A stretch of DNA of 64,000 nt from Mycobacterium sp. M26 (GTDB lineage Bacteria > Actinomycetota > Actinomycetes > Mycobacteriales > Mycobacteriaceae): the NCBI RefSeq assembly GCF_001494595.1, contig NZ_LN929908.1:186001-250000 (forward strand). Reading direction: 5' to 3'. Positions 33,770-41,710 of the stretch are shown here, piece by piece. A program made the translations under genes and the position numbers. The notes below the pieces were generated by a model. It saw only the letters and a list, made by a program, of their open reading frames with translations. It did not search any database and had not been told where the DNA came from. Each line of letters starts with the position of its first letter. Positions within the stretch are counted from its first letter, which is position 1.

Positions 33770-35236
33770 ATGGCGATAGCGGCCGACAACAGCAGCGATC
33801 TCTTCATCGACGGCAAGCTCGTACCGGGCGGCAACGGCAGATATCCGACGATCAACCCGGCTACCGAAGAGGTGCTGGGCACGGCCGCCGACGGCGACGC
33901 CGAGGACATGGGCCGTGCCATCGAGGCCGCCCGTCGGGCGTTCGACACCACCGACTGGTCCACCAACACCGAGTTGCGGGTGCGCTGTATCCGCCAGCTG
34001 CGCGACGCGATGAAGGCCAACATCGAGGAACTGCGCGACCTCACCATCGCCGAGGTGGGCGCACCGCGGATGCTGACCGCCGCCGCCCAGCTGGAGGGCC
34101 CCGTCGAGGACTTGTCCTTCTGCGCCGACACCGCCGAGAACTACGAATGGCGCCAGGACCTCGGGGTCGCCTCTCCGATGGGCATCAAGACCCAGCGCAC
34201 CATCGCCCGCGAGGCCGTCGGTGTGGTCGGTGCCATCACCCCGTGGAACTTCCCGCACCAGATCAACCTGGCCAAGCTGGGCCCCGCGCTCGCGGCCGGC
34301 AACACCATCGTGCTGAAGCCCGCACCCGACACCCCTTGGTGTGCAGCGGTTCTCGGTGAGCTGATCGCCGAGCACACCGACATCCCGCCGGGTGTGGTCA
34401 ACATCGTCACCTCCAACGACCATGCGGTGGGCGCGCTGTTGTCCAGCGATCCGCGGGTGGACATGGTGTCGTTCACCGGGTCCACCAACACCGGGCGCGC
34501 CGTCATGGCCGCCGGGGCGGCCACCATCAAGAAGGTGTTCCTGGAACTCGGCGGCAAGTCGGCGTTCCTGGTCCTCGACGACGCCGATCTGGCCGGCGCC
34601 TGCTCGATGTCGGCGTTCACCGCGTCCATGCACGCCGGGCAGGGCTGTGCCATCACCACCCGCCTGGTGGTGCCGCGGGCCCGCTACGACGAGGCTGTCG
34701 AGGCGGCCGCCGCGACCATGGCCGGGCTCAAGCCCGGCGATCCGACCAACCCCGGAACCATTTGCGGCCCGGTGATTTCCGAGCGTCAGCGTGATCGGGT
34801 GCAGTCCTACCTCGACCTGGCGATCGAGGAGGGTGGCCGATTCGCCTGCGGTGGTGGCAGCCCGGCCGATCGGGACAAGGGCTTCTTCATCGAGCCGACC
34901 GTCATCGCGGGCCTGGACAACACCGCGCGAGTGGCCCGCGAGGAGATCTTCGGGCCGGTGCTGACCGTGATCGCGCACGACGGTGACGACGACGCCATCC
35001 GCATCGCCAACGATTCGCCGTTCGGTCTGTCCGGCACCGTCTTCAGCGCCGACCCCGAGCGCGCGCAGGCCGCCGCGGCCCGGTTGCGGGTCGGCACCGT
35101 CAACGTCAACGGCGGCGTCTGGTACTCCGCGGATGCGCCGTTCGGCGGCTACAAGCAGTCCGGCGTCGGCCGGGAAATGGGAGTGGCCGGATTCGAGGAG
35201 TACCTCGAACCGAAAGTGATCGCAACCGCCGTCTAG
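33770..35236 (+). CDS. aldA: NAD-dependent aldehyde dehydrogenase
   Basis: 488 residues, ALDH superfamily. Active site: Cys293 in AGQGCAITTR, general base Glu in LELGGKSAF near 259-267, and NAD-binding PWNFPHQINLAKLGPALAAGNTIVLKPA near 159-186. The C-terminal EEIFGPVLTVI is also intact. It oxidises an aldehyde to an acid. It is divergent from the CYP51 operon, with which it shares an operator, and matches Rv0768 (aldA). The aldehyde could come from AdhB or a P450 step; this is inference. Confidence 0.93.
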   Translation: MAIAADNSSDLFIDGKLVPGGNGRYPTINPATEEVLGTAADGDAEDMGRAIEAARRAFDTTDWSTNTELRVRCIRQLRDAMKANIEELRDLTIAEVGAPRMLTAAAQLEGPVEDLSFCADTAENYEWRQDLGVASPMGIKTQRTIAREAVGVVGAITPWNFPHQINLAKLGPALAAGNTIVLKPAPDTPWCAAVLGELIAEHTDIPPGVVNIVTSNDHAVGALLSSDPRVDMVSFTGSTNTGRAVMAAGAATIKKVFLELGGKSAFLVLDDADLAGACSMSAFTASMHAGQGCAITTRLVVPRARYDEAVEAAAATMAGLKPGDPTNPGTICGPVISERQRDRVQSYLDLAIEEGGRFACGGGSPADRDKGFFIEPTVIAGLDNTARVAREEIFGPVLTVIAHDGDDDAIRIANDSPFGLSGTVFSADPERAQAAAARLRVGTVNVNGGVWYSADAPFGGYKQSGVGREMGVAGFEEYLEPKVIATAV

Positions 35237-35244
35237 AACCTCCT

Positions 35245-35301
35245 CGAGTGGCCACCTGTGACACGCGAAAAAGCTTTCTGCGTGCGCTAACTGGCCACTC
35301 G
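35245..35301. repeat. 57-bp nested inverted repeat between aldA and SDR
   Basis: Outer arms CGAGTGGCCA (35245-35254) and TGGCCACTCG (35292-35301) are perfect. Inner arms CACGC (35262-35266) and GCGTG (35280-35284) are placed symmetrically, and AAAGCTTT forms the centre. The spacer on each side between arms is 7 bases. It lies 8 bp after the aldA stop and 19 bp before the SDR start. It could be an RNA hairpin, terminator-antiterminator or protein site. Confidence 0.55.
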
Positions 35302-35320
35302 GCCCGAGAAAGGAAAGCCC

Positions 35321-36073
35321 ATGGGACAGTTTGATGAGAAGGTGGCGATCGTCACCGGCGCCGGCGGCGGTATCGGCCAGGCCTACGCCGAGGCGCTTGC
35401 GCATGAGGGTGCGGCCGTGGTGGTCGCCGATATCAACACCGACGGCGCGCAGAAGGTCGCTGACGGGATCAAGGGCGAGGGCGGCACCGCGCTGGCCCTG
35501 CCGGTGGACGTCAGCGACCCGGTCTCGGCCAAAGCGATGGCCGATGCGACGCTGGCCGAGTTCGGCGGCATCGACTATCTGGTCAACAACGCCGCGATCT
35601 TCGGCGGGATGAAGCTGGACTTCCTGATCACCGTCGACTGGGATTACTACAAGAAGTTCATGAGCGTGAACCTCGACGGCGCGCTGGTGTGCACCCGCGC
35701 GGTCTACCGCAAGATGGCCAAGCGTGGCGGCGGGGCCATCATCAACCAGTCGTCCACCGCGGCGTGGCTGTACTCGAACTTCTATGGTCTGGCCAAGGCC
35801 GGGGTGAACAGCCTGACCCAGCAGCTGGCCACCGAACTCGGCGGGCAGAACATCCGGATCAACGCCATCGCGCCCGGCCCGATCAACACCGAGGCCAACC
35901 GCAGCACCACGCCCCAGGAGATGGTCGCCGACATCGTCAAGGGAATTCCGTTGTCGCGCATGGGCGAGGTCGACGATCTGGTCGGCATGTGCCTGTTCCT
36001 GCTGTCGGACCAGGCCAAGTGGATCACGGGGCAGATCTTCAACGTCGACGGTGGACAGATTTTCCGCTCATGA
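35321..36073 (+). CDS. Short-chain dehydrogenase/reductase (Rv0769-type)
   Basis: 250 residues, classical SDR. TGAGGGIG near 12-19, NNAA near 89-92, Ser near 146 and YGLAK near 159-163. GAAAGGAAAG ribosome site upstream. It is followed by Rv0770- and Rv0771-type genes with 4-bp or near-zero spacing, so the three form an operon. Matches Rv0769 by order. Probably acts on a hydroxyacyl or alcohol intermediate. Confidence 0.9.
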   Translation: MGQFDEKVAIVTGAGGGIGQAYAEALAHEGAAVVVADINTDGAQKVADGIKGEGGTALALPVDVSDPVSAKAMADATLAEFGGIDYLVNNAAIFGGMKLDFLITVDWDYYKKFMSVNLDGALVCTRAVYRKMAKRGGGAIINQSSTAAWLYSNFYGLAKAGVNSLTQQLATELGGQNIRINAIAPGPINTEANRSTTPQEMVADIVKGIPLSRMGEVDDLVGMCLFLLSDQAKWITGQIFNVDGGQIFRS

Positions 36074-36918
36074 GTGAGCTGAAGGTCGGCTACATCGGGC
36101 TCGGCAACCAGGGTGCGCCGATGGCCAAGCGGCTCGCCGACTGGCCCGGCGGCCTCATCGTCTTCGACGTCCGACCGGAAGCCATGGCGCCGTTCGCCGA
36201 GCTGGGCGCCACCCCGGCAGCGAGCATCGCCGAAGTGGCGCAAGCCGACGTCATCGAGGTGACCGTGCTCAACGACGAGCAGGTGCGCGACGTCGTTGGC
36301 CAGCTCGCCGAGCACGCCAAGCCCGGGACCGTCATCGCGATCCACTCCACCATCGAGCCGGACACTGCTGCCGAGCTGGCAGATCAGCTACAGCCCAAGG
36401 GAATCCATGTTGTGGACGCCCCGGTCAGCGGTGGCGCCGGCGCCGCGGACAAAGGTGAGCTGGCGGTGATGGTCGGCGCCAATGACGAGGCCTACGAGCT
36501 GGTCAAGCCGGTGTTCAAGAAGTGGGCGTCGATGGTGGTCCGGGCCGGTGAGCCCGGGGCGGGCACCCGGATGAAGCTGGCCCGAAACATGCTGACCTTC
36601 ATCGGTTTTGCGGCTGCCTGCGAGGCGTCGAGGCTGGCCGAGGCGGCCGGTATCGACCTGCAGAAGCTGGGCCGGGTGGTGCGGCACAGCGATGCCCAGA
36701 GCGGTGGTCCCGGGGCGATCATGGTGCGCGACGACACCGCGCCGCTGGCGCCGGATCACTTCATTTACAACATGTTCCTGCACACCCGCGGCCTGGCCGA
36801 GAAGGATCTTCGGCTGGCACTGGGTCTCGGGGAGGCCACCGGGGTGGAACTACCGTTGGCCGAGATCGCGCTACGGGACCTGGCCGCCGGCCTCGGTGTC
36901 CCCCACACGAAGGAGTGA
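36070..36918 (+). CDS. Beta-hydroxyacid dehydrogenase family protein (Rv0770-type)
   Basis: 282 residues, 3-hydroxyisobutyrate dehydrogenase / 6-phosphogluconate dehydrogenase superfamily. Cofactor motif GYIGLGNQGAPMA near 7-19, substrate motif DAPVSGGAGAADKG near 118-131, catalytic Lys in MKLARNM near 168-174. ATGA overlap with the SDR. NAD(P)-dependent oxidation of a small hydroxyacid or related compound. Matches Rv0770. Confidence 0.9.
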   Translation: MSELKVGYIGLGNQGAPMAKRLADWPGGLIVFDVRPEAMAPFAELGATPAASIAEVAQADVIEVTVLNDEQVRDVVGQLAEHAKPGTVIAIHSTIEPDTAAELADQLQPKGIHVVDAPVSGGAGAADKGELAVMVGANDEAYELVKPVFKKWASMVVRAGEPGAGTRMKLARNMLTFIGFAAACEASRLAEAAGIDLQKLGRVVRHSDAQSGGPGAIMVRDDTAPLAPDHFIYNMFLHTRGLAEKDLRLALGLGEATGVELPLAEIALRDLAAGLGVPHTKE

Positions 36919-36920
36919 CG

Positions 36921-37361
36921 ATGGACGAGTTGCGCCGCAAGGGCCTGGAGAAGATGAACGAGGTCTACGGCTGGGAGATGCCCAACATCGAGGGCAACCC
37001 CTACTTCGACCTGACCGTCGATCATCTCTTCGGCACCATCTGGACCCGGCCGGGACTGTCCATGCGGGACAAGCGGATCATGACACTCACCGCCGTCGCC
37101 GCGCTCGGCATCGACGACCTCGCCGAGATCCAGGCCAATGCCGCGCTGCACAACAGCGAGCTGTCCGCCGAGGAGCTCAAGGAGATGGCAATCTTCCTGA
37201 CTCACTACCTGGGTTTCCCGCTGGGCTCCAAGTTCGACGGCGCGGTCGGCCGGGTGGTGGCCAAGCGCAAGAAGGCCGCCGAGAAGGGTCAGGCCGAGGA
37301 CAAGAAGGCCAACGTCGACGCCGCCGTGAAGATGCACAGCGGTAAAACGCTCGCAGACTGA
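36921..37361 (+). CDS. Carboxymuconolactone decarboxylase family protein (Rv0771-type)
   Basis: 146 residues, all-helical CMD/AhpD fold; the core is about 30-110 (DLTVDHLFGTIWTRPGLSMRDKRIMTLTAVAALG). The Cys-x-x-Cys of AhpD peroxidases is absent, so it is nearer the decarboxylase branch. The tail is Lys/Ala-rich and likely disordered. ATG 36921 is preferred since AAGGAG at 36910-36915 precedes it by 5 bp; GTG 36915 would lie in that site. Third gene of the operon. Exact substrate unknown. Confidence 0.85.
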   Translation: MDELRRKGLEKMNEVYGWEMPNIEGNPYFDLTVDHLFGTIWTRPGLSMRDKRIMTLTAVAALGIDDLAEIQANAALHNSELSAEELKEMAIFLTHYLGFPLGSKFDGAVGRVVAKRKKAAEKGQAEDKKANVDAAVKMHSGKTLAD

Positions 37362-37366
37362 GCCCG

Positions 37367-37450
37367 CCCGATAACACCACGTCGGTTAAGGCAACGGTAA
37401 GGAAACGCGCAGATCGCAAACGGTTATCGGGTCGTGTCACAAATGTGACA
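37367..37450. repeat. Inverted repeat and palindrome after CMD gene
   Basis: CCCGATAAC (37367-37375) and GTTATCGGG (37423-37431) are perfect 9-bp inverted arms 47 bases apart. Directly after them TGTCACA-AA-TGTGACA (37435-37450) is a perfect 16-bp palindrome, overlapped by TGACA-TT-TGTCA. The cluster lies 6 bp after the CMD stop and upstream of the small membrane protein gene, so the palindrome may be its operator. Confidence 0.5.
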
Positions 37451-37517
37451 TTTGTCAGCCACTGTTACCAAAGTGAAATCGGAGCCTGCGGGGTTCCGGT
37501 GACGGCAGGAGTGGCGG

Positions 37518-37787
37518 ATGACTTCTCTGACGATGTACGACTCGTGGACTGCGCCGACCATGCTCAGCCTGTGGACTGAGCCGCCGACCACACGCTCCAA
37601 AGTGGTTCACCGCGTATCGAATTGGGTGGGGTTTGTCGACTCCACGGTCCGGGTGACCTACCCGCTGGTGGCCACCGCGGCCGTCGTCTTCGCGGTGCTG
37701 ATGTGGCCCGCGCCCGCCGATCCGCCGGCCTCGCCGACCGCGGTCAAGGCGACGGCGCCGAGTTCGGCCCAACTACCGCCGCGCTGA
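37518..37787 (+). CDS. Small single-helix membrane protein
   Basis: 89 residues. A polar N-terminus of about 48 residues, one membrane helix (about 49-65, TYPLVATAAVVFAVLMW), then a Pro/Ala/Ser-rich tail of about 24 residues. An AGGAGTGG ribosome site precedes the ATG. The 3' end overlaps the convergent TetR gene by 44 bp. Nothing else is recognised; a palindrome at 37435-37450 may control it. Confidence 0.6.
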   Translation: MTSLTMYDSWTAPTMLSLWTEPPTTRSKVVHRVSNWVGFVDSTVRVTYPLVATAAVVFAVLMWPAPADPPASPTAVKATAPSSAQLPPR

Positions 37788-38394
37788 TCGCGTCGCGCGT
37801 CAGCGCACCGCCCACCCAGCGGCGCAAGTATTGCCGCAACTGCGCGCCCTGCCGGGGCGGCCGGCCGGGGTCGAGCATGAAGGACTGGATGGTCCGCAGC
37901 AGGTGTTCGGCCAGTTCATCGAGATCGGTGTCGGCGAATCCGTGCGCCGTCCAATCGACGTCGAACCGCCGCAGCACTGAACGCCCGAGCTCCAGGGCGA
38001 CATCGGAGGTGATCTCCGCACTGAAGGCACCAGCGCGATCCGGACCCAGCAGCAGGCCCATGTGCTTGTCCTGGGGCAGGATTTCCAGGGCGGTCGCGAT
38101 GCCCTCCGTCACCGCCTCGGCGGGATCGCTCATCCCGGCCACTCGGGCGGCGATGCGGTCCAGGAAGCCGCCGGTGGCCTGCATCGCGGCGGCCTGCAGC
38201 AGCGCGTCGGTGCTGGGGAAGTAGCGGTAGACGGTCTGGCGGGTGACGCCGAGGGTGCGGGCGACGTCGGCGATGCTCAGATCGGCCCCGCGGGCGTCGA
38301 TCGCTTTGTTCGCCGCCGCCAGGATCCGCTGGACCGCCTCTTCGTCGGTCGCCGGTGCCGACCCGGACCATCCGTGCGTGCGCACCTCAGGCAC
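37744..38394 (-). CDS. TetR family transcriptional regulator
   Basis: 216 residues from GTG 38394. Helix-turn-helix about 20-65: RILAAANKAIDARGADLSIADVARTLGVTRQTVYRYFPSTDALLQAA. The long ligand domain carries a TetR_C-like DVALELGRSVLRRFDVDW region. It overlaps the upstream membrane-protein gene by 8 bp. It is the only regulator in the inserted block and is a candidate to bind the palindrome between the CYP125-like and carboxylase genes (40087-40111). Confidence 0.85.
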   Translation of the reverse strand: MPEVRTHGWSGSAPATDEEAVQRILAAANKAIDARGADLSIADVARTLGVTRQTVYRYFPSTDALLQAAAMQATGGFLDRIAARVAGMSDPAEAVTEGIATALEILPQDKHMGLLLGPDRAGAFSAEITSDVALELGRSVLRRFDVDWTAHGFADTDLDELAEHLLRTIQSFMLDPGRPPRQGAQLRQYLRRWVGGALTRDAISAAVVGPNSAPSP

Positions 38395-38782
38395 CCACCG
38401 CGGCCGAGTAGCCCAGCACGCCGAAGAACAGCACCAGGACGCACAGCCCGAACGTCCCTGCCGCGAACGGCCAGGCGCGCTTGCGCCGCGCCAGCTGGAT
38501 GATCGTCACCACCATGCCGGCCAGGCCCACCAATGCCGCCACCCCCAACGCGGTCATCACCGCGGTGGCCGCACCTTCCGCGCTACACGTCGCAGGCGGG
38601 CAGTAGTCGAGGAAGGCCAGCGAGAAGATGCCGAAGAACACCGCGGCCGCCCCCATCAGAATCGTGAACACCATGATCACGATCGAGATCGTCACGTCGG
38701 CGGTGGACCGCTGTGGCGCGGGCGGCGGGTAACCGGGATACGGCGGATAACCGGGGGGAGGCGGATAGCCGGGGTAGCCCAT
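38387..38782 (-). CDS. Pro/Tyr/Gly-rich three-helix membrane protein
   Basis: 131 residues. The first 25 residues are Tyr-Pro-Gly-Pro repeats (PGYPPPPGYPPYPGYPP), a cytoplasmic low-complexity tail common in mycobacterial membrane proteins. Three hydrophobic helices follow at about 29-51, 69-93 and 103-125, with CPPATC in the first loop and ARRKR before the third helix. It overlaps the TetR gene by 8 bp. Function unknown. Confidence 0.7.
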   Translation of the reverse strand: MGYPGYPPPPGYPPYPGYPPPAPQRSTADVTISIVIMVFTILMGAAAVFFGIFSLAFLDYCPPATCSAEGAATAVMTALGVAALVGLAGMVVTIIQLARRKRAWPFAAGTFGLCVLVLFFGVLGYSAAVGA

Positions 38783-38810
38783 GACCGGGCATCGTATCGG
38801 CGGGCGCGCC

Positions 38811-40043
38811 TCAGTGATACGAGACGGGCAGATCCTTCACACCGTTGACGAATCCCGACCGCAGCCGTTCGGGCTCCCCGAGCTTGCTGATGTCCGGAAT
38901 CTGGTTGGCGATCTCGTCGAAGATCAGCTTGATCTCCATACGGGCCAGGTTGGCGCCGACGCAGAAGTGGGCGCCGTTGCCGCCGAAGCTCATGTGCGGG
39001 TTGGGGTCGCGCAAGATGTTGAACTGGAACGGGTTGTCGAAGACGTCCTCGTCGTAGTTGGCCGAGCTGTAGAACAGGCCGGCGCGCTGTCCCTGGCGCA
39101 CGGTCACCCCGCCGATCTCGATGTCGGTGAGCGCGGTGCGCTGGAAGCAGTGGATCGGGGTGGCCCAGCGGATGATCTCGTCGACCGTGGTCTCCGGACG
39201 CTCGCGCTTGAACAGCTCCCACTGGTCGGGGTTGTCGAAGAACGCGTTGATGCCGTGAGTCATGGCATTGCGGGTGGTCTCGTTGCCGGCCACCGCGAGC
39301 AGGATGACGAAGAACGCGAACTCGACCTCCGAGAGCGATTCACCATCGATGTCGGCCTGCACCAGCCGGGTGACGATGTCGTCGGCCGGGCACTGCCGCC
39401 GCTGCTCGGCCATCGTGTAGGCGTAGCCCATCAGCTCCGCATTCGACACCGTCGGGTCGTTCTCGAAGTCGGGGTCTTCACTATTCATGATGCTGTTGGT
39501 CCAGTGGAACAGCTTCTGCCGGTCCTCCTCGGGCACGCCGATCAGATCGGCGATCGCCATCAGCGGCAGGGGCATGGCGATGTCGTCGACGAAGTTTCCG
39601 CTGCCCTTCTCGGCGGCGGCGGCCACGATCTCGCGGGCGGCGACGGCCAGCTTCTCCTCCAGTGCGGCCACCGCGCGCGGAGTGAACAGTCGCGACACCA
39701 GCTTGCGCAGCCGGGTGTGCTCCGGGGCGTCGTGGTTGATCAGCAGCGCCTTGGTGAGCTCAAGGCCCTCCTTGGGCGTGCCCTCCGGGAAACGCATGAT
39801 CACGCCCTGGGCGTTGGTGGACCACAGGTGGCTGTCCCGCGAGATGGCCTTGATATCGCGGTGTTTGGTGATCACCCAGTAACCGCTGTCGTCGAAGACG
39901 TTGGTGCCCGGGGCCTGCTCGTTCCACCACACCGGCGCGGTCTTGCGCAGCTGGGCCAGCTGGGTCACCGGCATTCCCTGGAGAAGGACGTCAGGGTCGG
40001 TGAAGTCGAAACCCTGGCCGAACGGACAGACGCTCGCGGTCAT
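38811..40043 (-). CDS. Cytochrome P450, CYP125-like
   Basis: 410 residues. It resembles CYP125 (cholesterol C26 hydroxylase) in many phrases: FDFTDPD, ELRKTAPVWWNEQ, LFHWTNSIMNSEDP, ADDIVTRLVQADIDGE, ERLRSGFVNG. I-helix LAVAGNETTRN, haem Cys361 in FGGNGAHFCVGANLA. It likely hydroxylates the end of a sterol side chain or a branched lipid. It is divergent from an acyl-CoA carboxylase gene, with one centred palindrome in the gap. It is outside any full cholesterol cluster, so it looks like a second CYP125-type enzyme. Confidence 0.87.
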   Translation of the reverse strand: MTASVCPFGQGFDFTDPDVLLQGMPVTQLAQLRKTAPVWWNEQAPGTNVFDDSGYWVITKHRDIKAISRDSHLWSTNAQGVIMRFPEGTPKEGLELTKALLINHDAPEHTRLRKLVSRLFTPRAVAALEEKLAVAAREIVAAAAEKGSGNFVDDIAMPLPLMAIADLIGVPEEDRQKLFHWTNSIMNSEDPDFENDPTVSNAELMGYAYTMAEQRRQCPADDIVTRLVQADIDGESLSEVEFAFFVILLAVAGNETTRNAMTHGINAFFDNPDQWELFKRERPETTVDEIIRWATPIHCFQRTALTDIEIGGVTVRQGQRAGLFYSSANYDEDVFDNPFQFNILRDPNPHMSFGGNGAHFCVGANLARMEIKLIFDEIANQIPDISKLGEPERLRSGFVNGVKDLPVSYH

Positions 40044-40086
40044 CGGTTACCTCGCGGTTCGTGTGATGTGGGGCACTTCATTAGAC

Positions 40087-40111
40087 CATACACTGATGCC
40101 GTAAGTGTATG
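40087..40111. promoter_or_regulatory. Operator between CYP125-like and carboxylase genes
   Basis: CATACACT (40087-40094) and AGTGTATG (40104-40111) are perfect 8-bp inverted arms around a 9-bp spacer. It is centred almost exactly in the 114-bp divergent gap: 43 bp from one start codon and 46 bp from the other. This fits one TetR-type protein controlling both genes. Confidence 0.6.
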
Positions 40112-40157
40112 CCCGACGTGCCGTCGGGCCCGTGCCGTGCCCGGGTAGGTTCGGCTG

Positions 40158-41696
40158 ATGGCTGACCGCCCTGAACTCGACGAACTACTGCAGCGACGCG
40201 CGTTGACCGAGGATGCGGCGCGCCCCGACGCGGTGCAGCGCCGGCACGCGGCGGGCGGGCGGACGGCGCGGGAGAACATCGCCGACCTGGTCGATGCCGG
40301 CAGCTTCGTCGAATACGGACGTTTTGCGATCGCGGCCCAGCGCCAGCGCCGCGACCTGGCGGACCTGATCGCCCGAACACCCGCCGATGGCCTGATCGCC
40401 GGCACCGCCCGGATCAACGGCCACCCCTCGGCGGTGCTGTCCTACGACTACACCGTGCTGGCCGGCACCCAGGGCGCGTTCGGGCACCTGAAGAAGGACC
40501 GGCTGTTCGACCTGATCGAACGCATGCGGCTGCCCACGGTTTTCTTCGCCGAGGGCGGCGGCGGCCGGCCCGGTGACACCGACCATCCGACGGTGTCGTC
40601 GCTGGAGGTGCGGGCCTTCAAGCTGTGGGCCGCGCTGTCCGGAGTGGTCCCGCGGATCGCCGTGGTCAAGGGCCGCTGCTTCGCCGGCAACGCGGTGATC
40701 GCCGGCTGTTCGGATCTGATCGTGGCCACCGCCGACACCTCGATCGGTATGGGCGGGCCGGCGATGATCGCCGGCGGCGGGCTGGGCGAAGTGGCCCCTG
40801 ACGCCGTCGGGCCGATCTCGGTCCAGGCCCCCAACGGCGTGGTCGACGTCGTCGTAGCCGACGAGGCCGAGGCCGTCGCCGTCACCAAACGACTGCTGGG
40901 CTATTTCCAGGGGCCGACCGAACCCGGTGTGGCCGTCGACCAAACCCCTTTGCGCACAATCGTTCCCGAGCGCGCCCGGCGTGCCTATCCGGTGGCCCCG
41001 GTGATTCAGACGATCGCCGACGAAGGCTCGGTGACCTTTCTGCGGGAGAAGTTCGCCCCTGAGATGGTGACCGCGCTGGCCCGGATCGAGGGCCGGCCGG
41101 TCGGGGTGATCGCCAACAACACCATGGTGATGGCGGGTGCCATCACCGCCGCCGCGGCCGACAAGGCCGCCCGGTTCCTGCAACTGTGCGACACCTTCGG
41201 CATCCCGATCGTCTCGCTCATCGACTGCCCCGGATACATGGTCGGCCCCGCTGCCGAGGCAGAGGCGCTGGTGCGCCGCGCCTCCCGGCTGCTCGTCGCC
41301 GGTGCGGCGATGCGGGTGCCGATGGTCGCGGTGGTGCTGCGCCGCGGTTACGGCCTCGGCGCGCAGGCGATGACCGGCGGCAGCCTGCGCGAGCCGCTGC
41401 TGACCGTGGCCTGGGCCGGTGCGCACCTCGGCCCGATGGGGCTGGAAGGTGCGGTGCGGCTGGGAATGCGTAAGGAACTCGAGGCCATCGCCGACGACGC
41501 CGAACGCGAGGAACGGGTGCGCCAAGCCACCGCCGCCGCCCAGGAGCACGCCAAAGCGCTCAACGCTGCCCAGATCTTCGAGATCGACGACGTGATCGAC
41601 CCGGCCGACACCCGCGGTCTGATCGCCGCCACCTTCGCCGCGGCGACCGCCCACGGTGAACTCCCGCCGCCACGCCGGTTCGTCGACACCTGGTGA
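40158..41696 (+). CDS. Acyl-CoA carboxylase beta subunit-like carboxyltransferase
   Basis: 512 residues. N- and C-terminal carboxyltransferase (crotonase-like) domains; oxyanion-forming GG phrases occur at GMGGPAMIAGGGLG near 195-208 and at GSLREPLL / YGLGAQAMTGG near 396-412. It transfers CO2 from carboxybiotin to an acyl-CoA. No biotin carboxylase or biotin carrier gene is adjacent, so it must use an alpha subunit encoded elsewhere, or it has a different role. It is divergent from the CYP125-like gene and shares its operator, which suggests a joint route for chain breakdown. Substrate unknown. Confidence 0.85.
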   Translation: MADRPELDELLQRRALTEDAARPDAVQRRHAAGGRTARENIADLVDAGSFVEYGRFAIAAQRQRRDLADLIARTPADGLIAGTARINGHPSAVLSYDYTVLAGTQGAFGHLKKDRLFDLIERMRLPTVFFAEGGGGRPGDTDHPTVSSLEVRAFKLWAALSGVVPRIAVVKGRCFAGNAVIAGCSDLIVATADTSIGMGGPAMIAGGGLGEVAPDAVGPISVQAPNGVVDVVVADEAEAVAVTKRLLGYFQGPTEPGVAVDQTPLRTIVPERARRAYPVAPVIQTIADEGSVTFLREKFAPEMVTALARIEGRPVGVIANNTMVMAGAITAAAADKAARFLQLCDTFGIPIVSLIDCPGYMVGPAAEAEALVRRASRLLVAGAAMRVPMVAVVLRRGYGLGAQAMTGGSLREPLLTVAWAGAHLGPMGLEGAVRLGMRKELEAIADDAEREERVRQATAAAQEHAKALNAAQIFEIDDVIDPADTRGLIAATFAAATAHGELPPPRRFVDTW

Positions 41697-41710
41697 TCTA
41701 GGGTGTGCGT

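Noticed and set aside
33596..35404. Minus-strand extension of the TetR gene across aldA
   Set aside because: The extension is antisense to an intact aldehyde dehydrogenase; the TetR fold starts after 33595.
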